A DNA stretch of 64,000 nt from Roseomonas haemaphysalidis. GTDB lineage: Bacteria > Pseudomonadota > Alphaproteobacteria > Acetobacterales > Acetobacteraceae. Below the pieces are notes generated by a model. The model ran no database searches. It worked only from the letters and a program-made list of their open reading frames with translations, and had not been told where the DNA came from. Below are positions 47,638 through 58,717 of the stretch, one piece after another (the stretch's first letter is position 1; each line of letters starts with the position of its first letter). The stretch is from positions 1,285,001 to 1,349,000 of the forward strand of contig NZ_CP061177.1 in the NCBI RefSeq assembly GCF_017355405.1. Direction: 5' to 3'. The position numbers and the translations under genes are program-made.

Positions 47638-49632
47638 TCAGACCGTCCGCACGGCGTGCAGGAACTGGAAGTGCCGGTCGTATTGCTGCAACACGTCCTG
47701 CATCAGCTCCTCGCGCGTGAAGCCCATGACGTCGTAGTCCTGGCCGCCGGTTTCCAGGAACACCTCGGCGCGGAAGAAGTGCTCGTCGGTCTTGTCGCGG
47801 TCCATGTAGCTGTAGCTCGGCGTCTCGTAGCGGCGCAGGCGCAGCCCGTACTGGAACTCTTCCGGCGTGCCGGGCATGACGGCCAGGAGCAGCCGGTCTT
47901 CGCGCTCCGACACCTCGGCTTCCAGCCCGCGCCCGCGCAACTCGGCCGCCACCGCGTCCAGCACCGGGTGTGCCGTATCGCGCAGGAAGCGATCGGCTTC
48001 CCCGCGGTGCGGATGTGCCAGGATGCCGTGCAGCTGCCGCTGCCAGGTCAGGCCCTGGCGGGGGCGCAGACTTTGCGCCAGCGCGTCCTGCCGCAGCCCT
48101 TCGCGCTGCAGGCCGCGCCACAGGCCCCAGCACATCACCAGCATCACCCCCGTGAAGGGCAGCGCGCTGGTGATGGAGGCTGCCTGCAAGGCCTGCAGCC
48201 CGCCCGCGCTCAGCAGCGCCGCCGCGATCACGCCGCCGACCACAGCCCAGAACACCCGGCGCCACACTGGCCCGTCGTCGCGCCCGCCGGCGGTGATGGT
48301 GTCGATCACCAGCGCGGAGCTGTCGACGCTGGTGACAAAGAAGAACACTACCAGCGCCATGGCGAACCAAGACACGATGGCGCCGAGCGGCAGCTGCTCC
48401 AGGAACACGAAGAGCGCCAGCGTCACGTCGCGCGCCACGGCGTCCGACACGGCGGTGTTGCCCTGGTACAGGTGCATGAAGATGCCGGTGTCGCCAAACA
48501 CGGTCATCCAGGCGAAGGAAAAGCCGGTCGGCACCAGCAGCACGCCCATCACGAACTCGCGGATGGTGCGGCCGCGCGAGATGCGGGCGATGAACATGCC
48601 CACGAAGGGCGACCACGCCACCCACCAGCCCCAGTAGAACAGCGTCCAGTCGCCGAGCCAGGCGCCGGGCAGCTCGTCCGGTGCATAAGCGTACATGTAG
48701 AAGGTGCGCAGAACGAACTGGTCGAGGTAGCTGCCGAGGTTCTGCACGAAGGCGCGCAGCAGGAAGGTGGTCGGCCCCACCGCGAAGACGAAGATCATCA
48801 GCGCGGTGGCCATCAGGATGTTGACGTTGGACAGGAGCTTGATGCCCTTGTCCAGCCCGGTTGCGACGGACACGGTGGCCAGCGCCGTGATCACCACGAT
48901 CAGCGGCAGCTGCACCCAGAAGCTGGTGGGCCAGCCGGCGAGGTGGCTGAAGCCGGCATTGACCTGCAGCACGCCGAGGCCGAGCGAGGTGGCCACGCCG
49001 AACAGCGTGCCGATGGCCGCGAAGATGTCCACCGCATGGCCGATCGGGCCGTGGATGCGGTCGCCGATGATCGGGTAGAGCGCCGAGCGCATGGTCAGCG
49101 GCAGTCCGTGGCGGAACGAGAAATACGCCAGTGACAGGCCCACCACCGCATAGACCGCCCAGGCATGCAGGCCCCAGTGGAAATAGGTGATCCGCATGGC
49201 ATCCCGCGCGGCGGCGACGCTGGCGGGGTCGCCCACCGGCGGCGCCGTGAAGTGCTTGAGCGGCTCGGCCACGCCGAAGAACACCAGCCCGATACCCATG
49301 CCGGCGGCGAACAGCATGGAGAACCAAGCGCCGTAGCTGTAGGCGGGCTCGGAATGATTGGGGCCGAGCTTGACGCGCCCGTGCTTGGAAAAGCCGAGAA
49401 ACAGGGTGAACATCAGGAAGATCGCCACCGCCAGCAGGTAGAACCAGCCGAAATCAGCCACGATCAGGTCCTGCAGGTGCTTGAAGAACACCGCCGAGCG
49501 GTCCGGCGCGACGATGCAGGCGATCACGAACAGGGCGGTGATGCCGGCGGTCCAGAAGAACACCGGCTTGCTGACGCCCTCCAGCAGCCCCATCCGGGCC
49601 GGTGTGGGCGAGTGATCTGGCGGGGTGGACAT
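47638..49632 (-). CDS. betT: BCCT family transporter, BetT-like (choline/betaine)
   Basis: A 664-residue inner-membrane transporter with twelve helices. BCCT signatures: GMGIGLVFFGVAEPLKHF, the Trp-rich FYWGWWVAWSPFVGMFIARI, and the SRGRTIREFVMGV loop. Residues about 505-664 form a long cytosolic C-terminal domain with GFTREELMQDVLQQYDRHF near the end, the BetT pattern that distinguishes it from betaine-only BetP. Choline uptake for betaine synthesis in osmotic stress is the likely role. The ATG at 49632 has GAAGGAAGG 8 nt upstream. No betA/betB is in the window, so the coupling enzyme lies elsewhere. Confidence 0.9.
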   Translation of the reverse strand: MSTPPDHSPTPARMGLLEGVSKPVFFWTAGITALFVIACIVAPDRSAVFFKHLQDLIVADFGWFYLLAVAIFLMFTLFLGFSKHGRVKLGPNHSEPAYSYGAWFSMLFAAGMGIGLVFFGVAEPLKHFTAPPVGDPASVAAARDAMRITYFHWGLHAWAVYAVVGLSLAYFSFRHGLPLTMRSALYPIIGDRIHGPIGHAVDIFAAIGTLFGVATSLGLGVLQVNAGFSHLAGWPTSFWVQLPLIVVITALATVSVATGLDKGIKLLSNVNILMATALMIFVFAVGPTTFLLRAFVQNLGSYLDQFVLRTFYMYAYAPDELPGAWLGDWTLFYWGWWVAWSPFVGMFIARISRGRTIREFVMGVLLVPTGFSFAWMTVFGDTGIFMHLYQGNTAVSDAVARDVTLALFVFLEQLPLGAIVSWFAMALVVFFFVTSVDSSALVIDTITAGGRDDGPVWRRVFWAVVGGVIAAALLSAGGLQALQAASITSALPFTGVMLVMCWGLWRGLQREGLRQDALAQSLRPRQGLTWQRQLHGILAHPHRGEADRFLRDTAHPVLDAVAAELRGRGLEAEVSEREDRLLLAVMPGTPEEFQYGLRLRRYETPSYSYMDRDKTDEHFFRAEVFLETGGQDYDVMGFTREELMQDVLQQYDRHFQFLHAVRTV

Positions 49633-49967
49633 GGACAGCCCTTCCTTCGTCAGGTGGCGGGCCGGTCGGCCCGCCGAAATGGAAGTGGAAAGCCGCCGCG
49701 TGGTTCCGGCCGAAAGGCCACGGCAAGGCGTGGCGCGGGCACGACACCGTGCCCGCCGGGGGTGTCCGGCGGGCCGCGACCGTGTGGAGGCGCCGTGGCG
49801 CCAATGATGCTGCGGGGGCATGGCCCGCTTTGCCGCGCCGCACAAGGGGCGGAACGGCGGCGCGTGGCCGGCATGTGCCGAACCTGCCAGCGGGGCGCTG
49901 GAATGTCGACGTTTCGCGGGGATGTCGTTTTTTCTGGCAGGGGCGGGCGGCGGTGGCCGCCCGCCGG
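49633..49967. other. Gene-free 335-bp region between the BCCT gene and hemJ
   Basis: No gene recognised on either strand. It holds the BCCT promoter side (right of 49633) and, at 49944-49967, a perfect 10-bp hairpin GGCGGGCGGC / GCCGCCCGCC with a GGTG loop directly after the hemJ stop. A stretch CGTTTTTTCT at 49926 precedes it. Nothing else stands out. Confidence 0.5.
49944..49967 (-). terminator. Hairpin ending the hemH-HAD-hemJ operon
   Basis: GGCGGGCGGC / GCCGCCCGCC, 10 bp without mismatch, loop of 4, touching the hemJ stop codon. No T tract on the minus strand, so termination may be Rho-dependent with the hairpin as a mRNA end. Confidence 0.5.
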
Positions 49968-50420
49968 TCAGAACGGGCGGACGATCACCATCACGACGAT
50001 CAGCACCAGCAGAATGGTCGGCCCCTCGTTGACCACCCGCCAGTACTTCTCGGAATGCCGGCGCTCGTCACGCTCGAAGCCTTTGCGGGCGGCGGCCAGG
50101 TGGCCGTGCAGCCCGGTCATCAAGAGAAAGCCCAGCATCTTGCCGTGCCACCAGCCGGCCGACCAGTCGATCACCCCCGGCGTCAGCACCAGCGTGATGC
50201 CGAGCAGCCAGGCCAGGATCATGGCCGGGTTCATGATGGCGCGCAGCAAGCGGCGCTCCATCACCTTGAGCATCTCCGAGCGGTCGGAGCCCACGGGGGC
50301 GGGGGTGTGGTACACGTACAGGCGCGGCAGGTAGAACATGCCGGCCATCCAGGCGAACACCGCGATCAGGTGCAGCGCCTTGGTCCAGGGGTAGAGCGCC
50401 GCGAAGAGCTGCACCGTCAT
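49968..50420 (-). CDS. hemJ: HemJ protoporphyrinogen oxidase
   Basis: A 150-residue, four-helix membrane protein that oxidises protoporphyrinogen IX in most alphaproteobacteria. The conserved start LYPWTKALHLIAVFAWMAGMF holds the heme-ligand His, and MLKVMERRLLRAIMNPAMIL then WWHGKMLGFLLMTGLHGHLA complete the UPF0093/CopD pattern. The ATG overlaps the HAD stop by four bases. With hemH in the same operon two consecutive late steps of heme synthesis are encoded together. This agrees with hemH-hemJ linkage seen in other Rhodospirillales. Functional assignment is by family. Confidence 0.94.
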   Translation of the reverse strand: MTVQLFAALYPWTKALHLIAVFAWMAGMFYLPRLYVYHTPAPVGSDRSEMLKVMERRLLRAIMNPAMILAWLLGITLVLTPGVIDWSAGWWHGKMLGFLLMTGLHGHLAAARKGFERDERRHSEKYWRVVNEGPTILLVLIVVMVIVRPF

Positions 50421-51103
50421 GCCACGATGCCCAGCAGCGCCGGCAGCTCGTCCATGCTGTGGAAGGGCTGCGCGCCCTCGGCCTGCAGCAGGGCGGCGGG
50501 CGTCTGGTGCGCGAAGCCCATCACCCGGGCCCCGGCGGCGACGCCCGCGCGGGCGCCCAGCGCGCTGTCCTCCACCACCACGCAGTCGCGCGCGTCCACG
50601 CCGCAGGCCTGCGCCGCGGCCAGGTACATGTCCGGCGCCGGCTTGGGGCGCGAGACGTCTTGGTAAGAATAAACGCGGGTGCCGAACAGCTCCGCCATGC
50701 CGAGCCCGGCGAGCTTGGCCTGCAGCTCGTCGCGCCCCGAGTTGCTGGCGCAGGCGACGGGAATGCCGGCGGCGGCGACGGCCCGCACCACGGCCAGCGC
50801 GCCCGGCATGGGCGGCGTGCCCTGGCGCATGCGCGCCGCGATGGCGCCCGCGATCTGCTGCGGCCATTCGGCGGGCAGCGGGCCGACCTGCGCCTCCACC
50901 ATCGGCACCATGTCCGGGATGGCGCGGCCCAGGAAGATGCCCTGGCACTGCTCGGCGGAAAGCGGCCAGCCGCGGCGGGTCAGGTCCTCGGCGACCAGGG
51001 CGTTGACCACCCCCTCGCTGTCGGCCAGCACGCCGTCGCAGTCGAACAGCACGGCGGCGGGGCGCAGGATGGCGGCGGGGGCGGGGGAAGGGATGTGGTT
51101 CAT
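50417..51103 (-). CDS. HAD family phosphatase in the heme operon
   Basis: A 228-residue HAD-IA hydrolase with a cap domain. The nucleophile motif FDCDGVLADSE has Asp21 and Asp23; later motifs are CASNSGRDEL and the SRPKPAPDMYLAA lysine, then VVEDSALGARAG. The pattern resembles beta-phosphoglucomutase/phosphoglycolate-type enzymes, but the substrate is unknown. Both ends overlap neighbours by four bases (hemH stop and hemJ start), so it is translationally locked between the two heme enzymes. That context hints at a house-cleaning role or at chance co-transcription. Confidence 0.9.
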   Translation of the reverse strand: MNHIPSPAPAAILRPAAVLFDCDGVLADSEGVVNALVAEDLTRRGWPLSAEQCQGIFLGRAIPDMVPMVEAQVGPLPAEWPQQIAGAIAARMRQGTPPMPGALAVVRAVAAAGIPVACASNSGRDELQAKLAGLGMAELFGTRVYSYQDVSRPKPAPDMYLAAAQACGVDARDCVVVEDSALGARAGVAAGARVMGFAHQTPAALLQAEGAQPFHSMDELPALLGIVA

Positions 51104-52227
51104 GCCGGCACCTTGGCAGCAGCGCGCGGCGGCTTCACCCCCGTATGCGGGCATCCCGTGTGAACCTTCGGGCATTGCCGCCCGCCGGCAAAGGAGCACA
51201 GCCGCCGCTCGCCCGCGCCGCGCACCTGCTGCACCAGCCGCGCCAGCGAGGCGATGAAGGCCGGGTCGCTGTTCTGCGTGGGCGCGCGGTGGTAGCCGGG
51301 CACGCCCAGCTTGTGCGCCAGCTCGCGGTATTCCACGTCCAGCTCCACCAGCGTCTCGGAATGCTCGGACACAAAGGCGATGGGGTGCACCAGCACCGCC
51401 ACCTTGTCCTGCGCCGCTTTTTCCAGCGCCGTCTCGGTGGACGGCGCCAGCCACTTCTGCGGCGTCACGCGGGACTGGTAGCAGAGCTGGAAGTCCAGCC
51501 CCTCGATGCCCATGGCCTCCACCAGCCCGGCCATCATCTGCTCCACCTGCCACTGGTAGGGGTCGCCCTGCTTGACGATGGTCTCGGGCAGCCCGTGCGC
51601 CGAGAACAGGATGCGCAGCCCCGTGCCTTCCGGCACCTCCGCCCGCGCCTGCTCGTAGGCGCGCTTCAGCCCCAGCGCGGTGGCCTTGAGCATGTCGTCG
51701 TCGGAATGCCAGCAGCACAGCGTGCGCGTCGGCCGCTCCAGCCGGATCTTGCGGCAGGCCTCGGCCCAGGCGGTGATGGAGGAGCCGGTGGTGGTGGTGG
51801 AGAACTGCGGATACAGCGGCAGCAGCACGATCTCGTCCGCGTCCCAGTCCTGCACGGCCCGCGCGGTGGCGTCCGACAGCGGGTGCCAGTAGCGCATGGC
51901 CACGAAGCAGCGCGCCTCGATCGCCTCCTCGTCCTCGTTCAGCGCCGCCTGCAGCGCGCTTCCCTGCTCCTCCGTCAGCGGCAGCAGGGGGGAACGGCCG
52001 CCCAGGATGGCGTAGTTCTCCGTCGCCGCCTTGGTGCGCCGCCACGCCACCAGCCGCCCCAGCGGCTCGCGCAGCACCGTGGGCAGGCGGAAGATCGCCG
52101 GGTCGGTGAACAGGTTGGTCAGGAAGGGCCGCACCGCCTCGGGGGAATCCGGCCCCCCGAGGTTGAACAGCACGACGGCGACTTTGGTCTTGCGGGCGGG
52201 GGTCGGGCGGGCGGGGGGGGACTGCAT
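51100..52227 (-). CDS. hemH: Ferrochelatase
   Basis: A 375-residue ferrochelatase, which inserts Fe2+ into protoporphyrin IX. The conserved start VAVVLFNLGGPDSPEAVRPF, the active-site FSAHGLPETIVKQGDPY with its His, and FVSEHSETLVELDVEY are readable. The tail has three cysteines (RRLCSFAGGRQCPKVHTGC), as in bacterial and animal enzymes that bind a [2Fe-2S] cluster; a fourth upstream ligand would be needed and CYQSRVTPQKW offers one Cys. The start MQSPPARP at 52227 was chosen over 52242. The gene is the first of the hemH-HAD-hemJ operon and divergent from grpE. Confidence 0.95.
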   Translation of the reverse strand: MQSPPARPTPARKTKVAVVLFNLGGPDSPEAVRPFLTNLFTDPAIFRLPTVLREPLGRLVAWRRTKAATENYAILGGRSPLLPLTEEQGSALQAALNEDEEAIEARCFVAMRYWHPLSDATARAVQDWDADEIVLLPLYPQFSTTTTGSSITAWAEACRKIRLERPTRTLCCWHSDDDMLKATALGLKRAYEQARAEVPEGTGLRILFSAHGLPETIVKQGDPYQWQVEQMMAGLVEAMGIEGLDFQLCYQSRVTPQKWLAPSTETALEKAAQDKVAVLVHPIAFVSEHSETLVELDVEYRELAHKLGVPGYHRAPTQNSDPAFIASLARLVQQVRGAGERRLCSFAGGRQCPKVHTGCPHTGVKPPRAAAKVPA

Positions 52228-52303
52228 GATGCGCCTGCACATGCCACCCCGGGCGGTGGGGTCAAGGTGCGGCGGCGGGAAATCGGTGCGAGGGGCAGCG
52301 AAG

Positions 52304-52457
52304 GCCGGGGGAAGGAGTTCTCCCGAACCCCCATCTTCTTTTTGATTCCATCGGCATCCGCTGGCCGCAGGCGGTCCGCCCCAGGCCCGGGCGGCGCGCG
52401 TGCCTGGGCCTGTCAGCAGACAGAAAAGAAGGGGTCCGGGGAATTCTTTCCCCGGCC
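52304..52457. repeat. Repeat family B, copy 4
   Basis: Left end GGCCGGGGGAAGGAGTTCTC then CCGAACCCCCATCTTCTTTT; right end AGAAAAGAAGGGGTCCGGGG then AATTCTTTCCCCGGCCTTC. The outer bases AAGGCC and GGCCTT extend the inverted ends. It lies between the divergent hemH and grpE genes, 76 nt from hemH and 114 nt from grpE. Confidence 0.8.
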
Positions 52458-52571
52458 TTCCCGCCCCTCGCAGCACCGCCGCAACTTGTCCCCGGCCCCT
52501 CGCGCGCCTAGGTGGTGGCGCAGAACCGGGCCCGACCGGCCCCCCTCCTGACCGTGAGATCGTATCGCCCC

Positions 52572-53144
52572 ATGTCCGACCACAGCCACCAGCCGCCCCA
52601 GCCCGCCGACGCCGAGCCGGCCACGGAAGCCCAGCCGCAGCAGCCCGCCGACGCCATGGCCCGCGTGGCCGAGCTGGAAGCCGAGCTGACCGAGATGCGC
52701 GACCGCTGGATGCGCTCGGAAGCGGAGATGCAGAACCTGCGCACCCGCACCAAGCGCGAGGTGGAGGACGCCCGGCAGTACGCCGTGCAGAAGTTCGCCC
52801 GCGACGTGGTGGAGGCCGCCGACAACCTGCGCCGCGGCCTGGACGCCCTGCCGGCCCAGGCCGAGGGCGAGGCCGAGCTGCTGACCAAGCTGCGCGGCGG
52901 CTTCGAGGGCGTGGAGCGCGCCTTCGTCGCCATCCTGGAGCGCAACGGCATCAGCAAGCAGGACCCCGCCGGCAAGCCCTTCGACCCCGAGCTGCACCAG
53001 GCGATGGCGCAGCAGCCGCCGCCGGAAGGCGTCGCCGCCGGCACCGTGATCCAGGCCTGGACCCCGGCCTGGACGCTGAACGGCCGCCTGCTGAAGCCCG
53101 CCATGGTGGTGGTGGCTGGCGAGGGCGTGTCGGAAACGGCGTGA
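52572..53144 (+). CDS. grpE: GrpE nucleotide exchange factor
   Basis: A 190-residue cochaperone of DnaK. A disordered, Pro/Gln-rich start is followed by the long helix (ARVAELEAELTEMRDRWMRS and on) and a C-terminal beta wing with HQAMAQQPPPEGVAAGTV and KPAMVVVA. Conserved RxxAExxNxRxR appears as MRSEAEMQNLRTRTKREVED. ATG 52572 was chosen; the TTG-like frame start at 52512 adds a run not seen in the family. dnaK and dnaJ follow on the same strand after the intergenic repeat. No hrcA is present. Confidence 0.96.
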   Translation: MSDHSHQPPQPADAEPATEAQPQQPADAMARVAELEAELTEMRDRWMRSEAEMQNLRTRTKREVEDARQYAVQKFARDVVEAADNLRRGLDALPAQAEGEAELLTKLRGGFEGVERAFVAILERNGISKQDPAGKPFDPELHQAMAQQPPPEGVAAGTVIQAWTPAWTLNGRLLKPAMVVVAGEGVSETA

Positions 53145-53152
53145 CGTCGCGC

Positions 53153-53352
53153 TGTGAAAGGGGCGCTGCCCCTTTCACACTTTCCCCGCCAGGGGATTGA
53201 ATCCCCTGGACCCCCGTTTGTAGCGGGGCGATCAGCTCCAAGTATTTGTTTGTAGTGTCATTAGTTGCCCTCCGGCCGCGGCAGTGCCGGCAGCCGGGGG
53301 CGCAGGGGATTCAATCCCCTGCCAGGGGCGCTAGAGGGGGCGGCGCCCCCTC
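53153..53352. repeat. Diverged repeat family A element (copy 6)
   Basis: It starts 8 nt after the grpE stop with GTGAAAGGGGC / GCCCCTTTCAC, then CCAGGGGATT / AATCCCCTGG, a lower-GC centre (AAGTATTTGTTTGTAGTGTC), a mirrored CAGGGGATT / AATCCCCTG near 53306-53325, and a last GAGGGGGCGGCGCCCCCTC. The order of parts matches the other family members, but the base sequence of the second hairpins is different. Confidence 0.6.
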
Positions 53353-53400
53353 ATGAGCCCTTTCCCGCACGGATTTTCGCGCCCAACCCCACCCCCGGGT

Positions 53401-53429
53401 CTTGTCCCGAAGCGCCGCGCTGAATACAT
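53401..53429 (+). promoter_or_regulatory. Candidate heat-shock-type promoter of dnaK
   Basis: CTTGTC (53401-53406), 17 bp, then ATACAT (53424-53429), about 118 bp before the dnaK ATG. CTTG with a C/T-A-T-rich minus-10 is the pattern of alphaproteobacterial RpoH promoters. No CIRCE inverted repeat (TTAGCACTC type) was found, in keeping with RpoH rather than HrcA control. By-eye match. Confidence 0.4.
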
Positions 53430-53546
53430 CGGTCCCATCGCCGCCCAGGCCAGCAGGGCGGCATTTTCCCCGCCTGCTGAGCAGTCAAAGGGGGTGGACG
53501 CGGTGCCGGACCAGGGCCGTTCCATCCGCCGCAAAGGAGAATTCTG

Positions 53547-55472
<1,926 letters not shown>

Positions 55473-55502
55473 CGGGCGGCTTCCTGACAGTCTGAAGCGT
55501 CG

Positions 55503-55530
55503 CGCCCGGCACCCGAGAGGGGGCCGGGCG
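55503..55530 (+). terminator. Hairpin between dnaK and dnaJ
   Basis: CGCCCGGC (55503-55510) pairs with GCCGGGCG (55523-55530), 12-nt loop, no T run (CAGCCTTGTT follows). A partial terminator or mRNA processing stem that would lower dnaJ relative to dnaK is common at this spot. Confidence 0.5.
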
Positions 55531-55571
55531 CAGCCTTGTTGAGCACCTTACCGCGGGGGAATGACCCGGCC

Positions 55572-56711
55572 ATGGCCAAGCGCGACTATTACGAGATCCT
55601 GGGCGCCTCCAAGGGCGCCAGCGACGATGAGCTGAAGAAGGCCTATCGCAAGCTGGCCATGAAGCATCACCCGGACCGCAACCCGGGCGACAAGCAGGCC
55701 GAGGCCACCTTCAAGGAATGCTCCGAAGCCTACGAGGTGCTGAAGGACCCGGAGAAGCGCGCCGCCTATGACCGCTACGGCCACGCGGCCTTCGAGGGCG
55801 GTGGCGGCGGTGGCGGCGGCAACCCCTTCGGCGGCGGCGGCTTCGAGGACATCTTCGAGCAGATGTTCGGCTTCGGCGGCGGCGGCCGCCAGCGGCAGGG
55901 CCAGGCCGCCGGCCGCGGCGCCGACCTGCGCACCGAGGTGCAGATCACGCTGGAGGAAGCCTTCGCCGGCGCCAAGCAGTCCATCCGCGTCGCCACCGGC
56001 GTGCAGTGCGAGGCCTGCAACGGCACCGGCGCCGAGGGCGGCAGCAGCGCCGCCAGCTCCACCTGCGGCACCTGCGGCGGCGCCGGCAAGGTGCGCGCGC
56101 AGCAGGGCTTCTTCCTGATCGAGCGCGCCTGCCCCACCTGCGGCGGCACCGGCCGCGTGGTCAAGAACCCCTGCAAGGTGTGCCAGGGCGCCGGCCGCGT
56201 GCAGCGCGAGCGCACGCTGAACGTCACCATCCCCGCCGGCGTCGAGGACGGCAGCCGCATCCGCCTGTCGGGCGAGGGCGAGGCCGGGTTGCGCGGCGCC
56301 CCCGCCGGCGACCTCTACGTGGATGTCGGCATCCAGCCGCACACGCTGTTCCAGCGCGACGGCGCCAACATCTTCGTCCGCGTGCCGCTGCGCATGACCC
56401 AGGCGGCACTGGGCGAGGCGGTGGAGGTGCCCGTCATCGACGGCGGCCGCGCCCGCGTCACCATCCCGGCCGGCACCCAGTCGGGCGACCAGTTCCGCCT
56501 GCGCGGCAAGGGCTTCTCCGTGCTGCGCTCCGCCGCGCGGGGCGACATGTACGTGCAGGTGGCGGTGGAAACCCCGCAGAACCTGTCCGCCCGCCAGCGC
56601 GAGCTGCTGGAGGAATTCGAGGGCGAGGCGGTGGAGCGCGAAAAGAGCAGCCCGGAAAGCGAGGGCTTCTTCTCCAAGGTGCGCGACTTTTGGGAGGGCC
56701 TTGGCCGCTGA
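55572..56711 (+). CDS. dnaJ: Chaperone DnaJ
   Basis: A 379-residue type I Hsp40. The J domain (about 1-70) includes [20 protein letters not shown] with the HPD; a Gly/Phe-rich linker ([20 protein letters not shown]) and four zinc-finger repeats follow: [32 protein letters not shown]. The two client-binding domains are in the remaining part. ATG 55572 ([11 protein letters not shown]) is certain. It follows dnaK by 99 nt. Repeat family A copy 5 starts 8 nt after the stop. Confidence 0.98.
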   Translation: MAKRDYYEILGASKGASDDELKKAYRKLAMKHHPDRNPGDKQAEATFKECSEAYEVLKDPEKRAAYDRYGHAAFEGGGGGGGGNPFGGGGFEDIFEQMFGFGGGGRQRQGQAAGRGADLRTEVQITLEEAFAGAKQSIRVATGVQCEACNGTGAEGGSSAASSTCGTCGGAGKVRAQQGFFLIERACPTCGGTGRVVKNPCKVCQGAGRVQRERTLNVTIPAGVEDGSRIRLSGEGEAGLRGAPAGDLYVDVGIQPHTLFQRDGANIFVRVPLRMTQAALGEAVEVPVIDGGRARVTIPAGTQSGDQFRLRGKGFSVLRSAARGDMYVQVAVETPQNLSARQRELLEEFEGEAVEREKSSPESEGFFSKVRDFWEGLGR

Positions 56712-56719
56712 AGGCTCTG

Positions 56720-56988
56720 GCCAGGGGGCGCCGCCCCCTGGACCCCTGCCGGGGTGGCTGAGCCACCCCGGACCCCGGCATTTCCGGCCGTTGGCGGACC
56801 TGGGCGCCGGGGGTCGATGACCCCCGGCGGCTGAGGGGGCAGGGCCGGTGGCCAGTTTTTTTATGACATCCATGCCCGCTGAACCTGGCGATCCTCAGGT
56901 CCTGGAAGCCTGATGCTTTCTCCCGCCGGGGTCCGGGGTGGCTCAGCCACCCCGGCGGGGGGTTCCAGGGGGCGGCGCCCCCCTGGCC
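56720..56988 (-). repeat. Repeat family A, copy 5 (reverse orientation)
   Basis: Ends: GCCAGGGGGC/GCCCCCTGG at 56720 and CAGGGGGCGGCGCCCCCCTG near 56966-56985. Inside: GGGGTGGCTGAGCCACCCC, CGCCGGGGGTCGATGACCCC followed by CGGCG, GGCCAGTTTTTTTATGACAT, then GGGGTGGCTCAGCCACCCC. The CCGGCGGCTGAGG segment is the inverse of the CAGTCGCCGG of copies 1 and 4. Starts 8 nt after the dnaJ stop. Confidence 0.85.
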
Positions 56989-57274
56989 ACGGCTAAAATC
57001 AAGGCCCCGCCCCAGAACCTCTTGAACGCCGGGCGTTTTTCTCTACTTTTCCATTGACGGGCCAGTGGCCGTGACCCTAGCGTTGCGGCGCTGCCAGTCC
57101 TTGGCGGCGTACCGGACCTTTCCGGTCTGGCACATCGCCTCGACTTCCCCTCCTTGATCTTCGGGACATTCGCCGGCCGCCCACCTTCGGGTCGTGGCCG
57201 CACATGGGCAGGCCCCGGGCCATGCCTTTGGGAAGTGTCCCCTGCTCTACGCCGGAACGGAACGCGTCCCGCCC
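56989..57274 (+). promoter_or_regulatory. rho upstream region with candidate promoter
   Basis: A 286-bp gene-free stretch. A TTGACG at 57054-57059 could serve as minus-35, with CTAGCG/TAGCGT near 57077-57083 as a weak minus-10. That would leave an mRNA leader of about 190 nt. Long leaders are known for rho autoregulation in other bacteria. Short stems such as CCGGACC/GGTCTGG (about 57113-57138) are visible. No leader gene is convincing. Confidence 0.35.
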
Positions 57275-58549
<1,275 letters not shown>

Positions 58550-58568
58550 TCCTGCCTGCGGACTTCGC

Positions 58569-58599
58569 GAAAAGCCCGGCTCGTGCCGGGCTTTTTTTG
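58569..58599 (+). terminator. Intrinsic terminator of rho
   Basis: AAAAGCCCGGC pairs with GCCGGGCTTTT around TCGT, with a run of seven T. It lies 20 nt after the rho stop. Textbook intrinsic form. Confidence 0.95.
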
Positions 58600-58717
58600 T
58601 GGCGTGGCGGCATGGCCACGGGGCCGGAAGGCCCCTGAACCTTTGCTCCGCCTGCTGGCATTCCGGGCAGGCCTGGCCCCGGGAACGGTCACTCTCCCCC
58701 GGGTCCGCTTCGCTGTC

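Noticed and set aside
53145..53546. CIRCE element for HrcA upstream of dnaK
   Set aside because: No TTAGCACTC inverted repeat; hrcA is also missing beside grpE.
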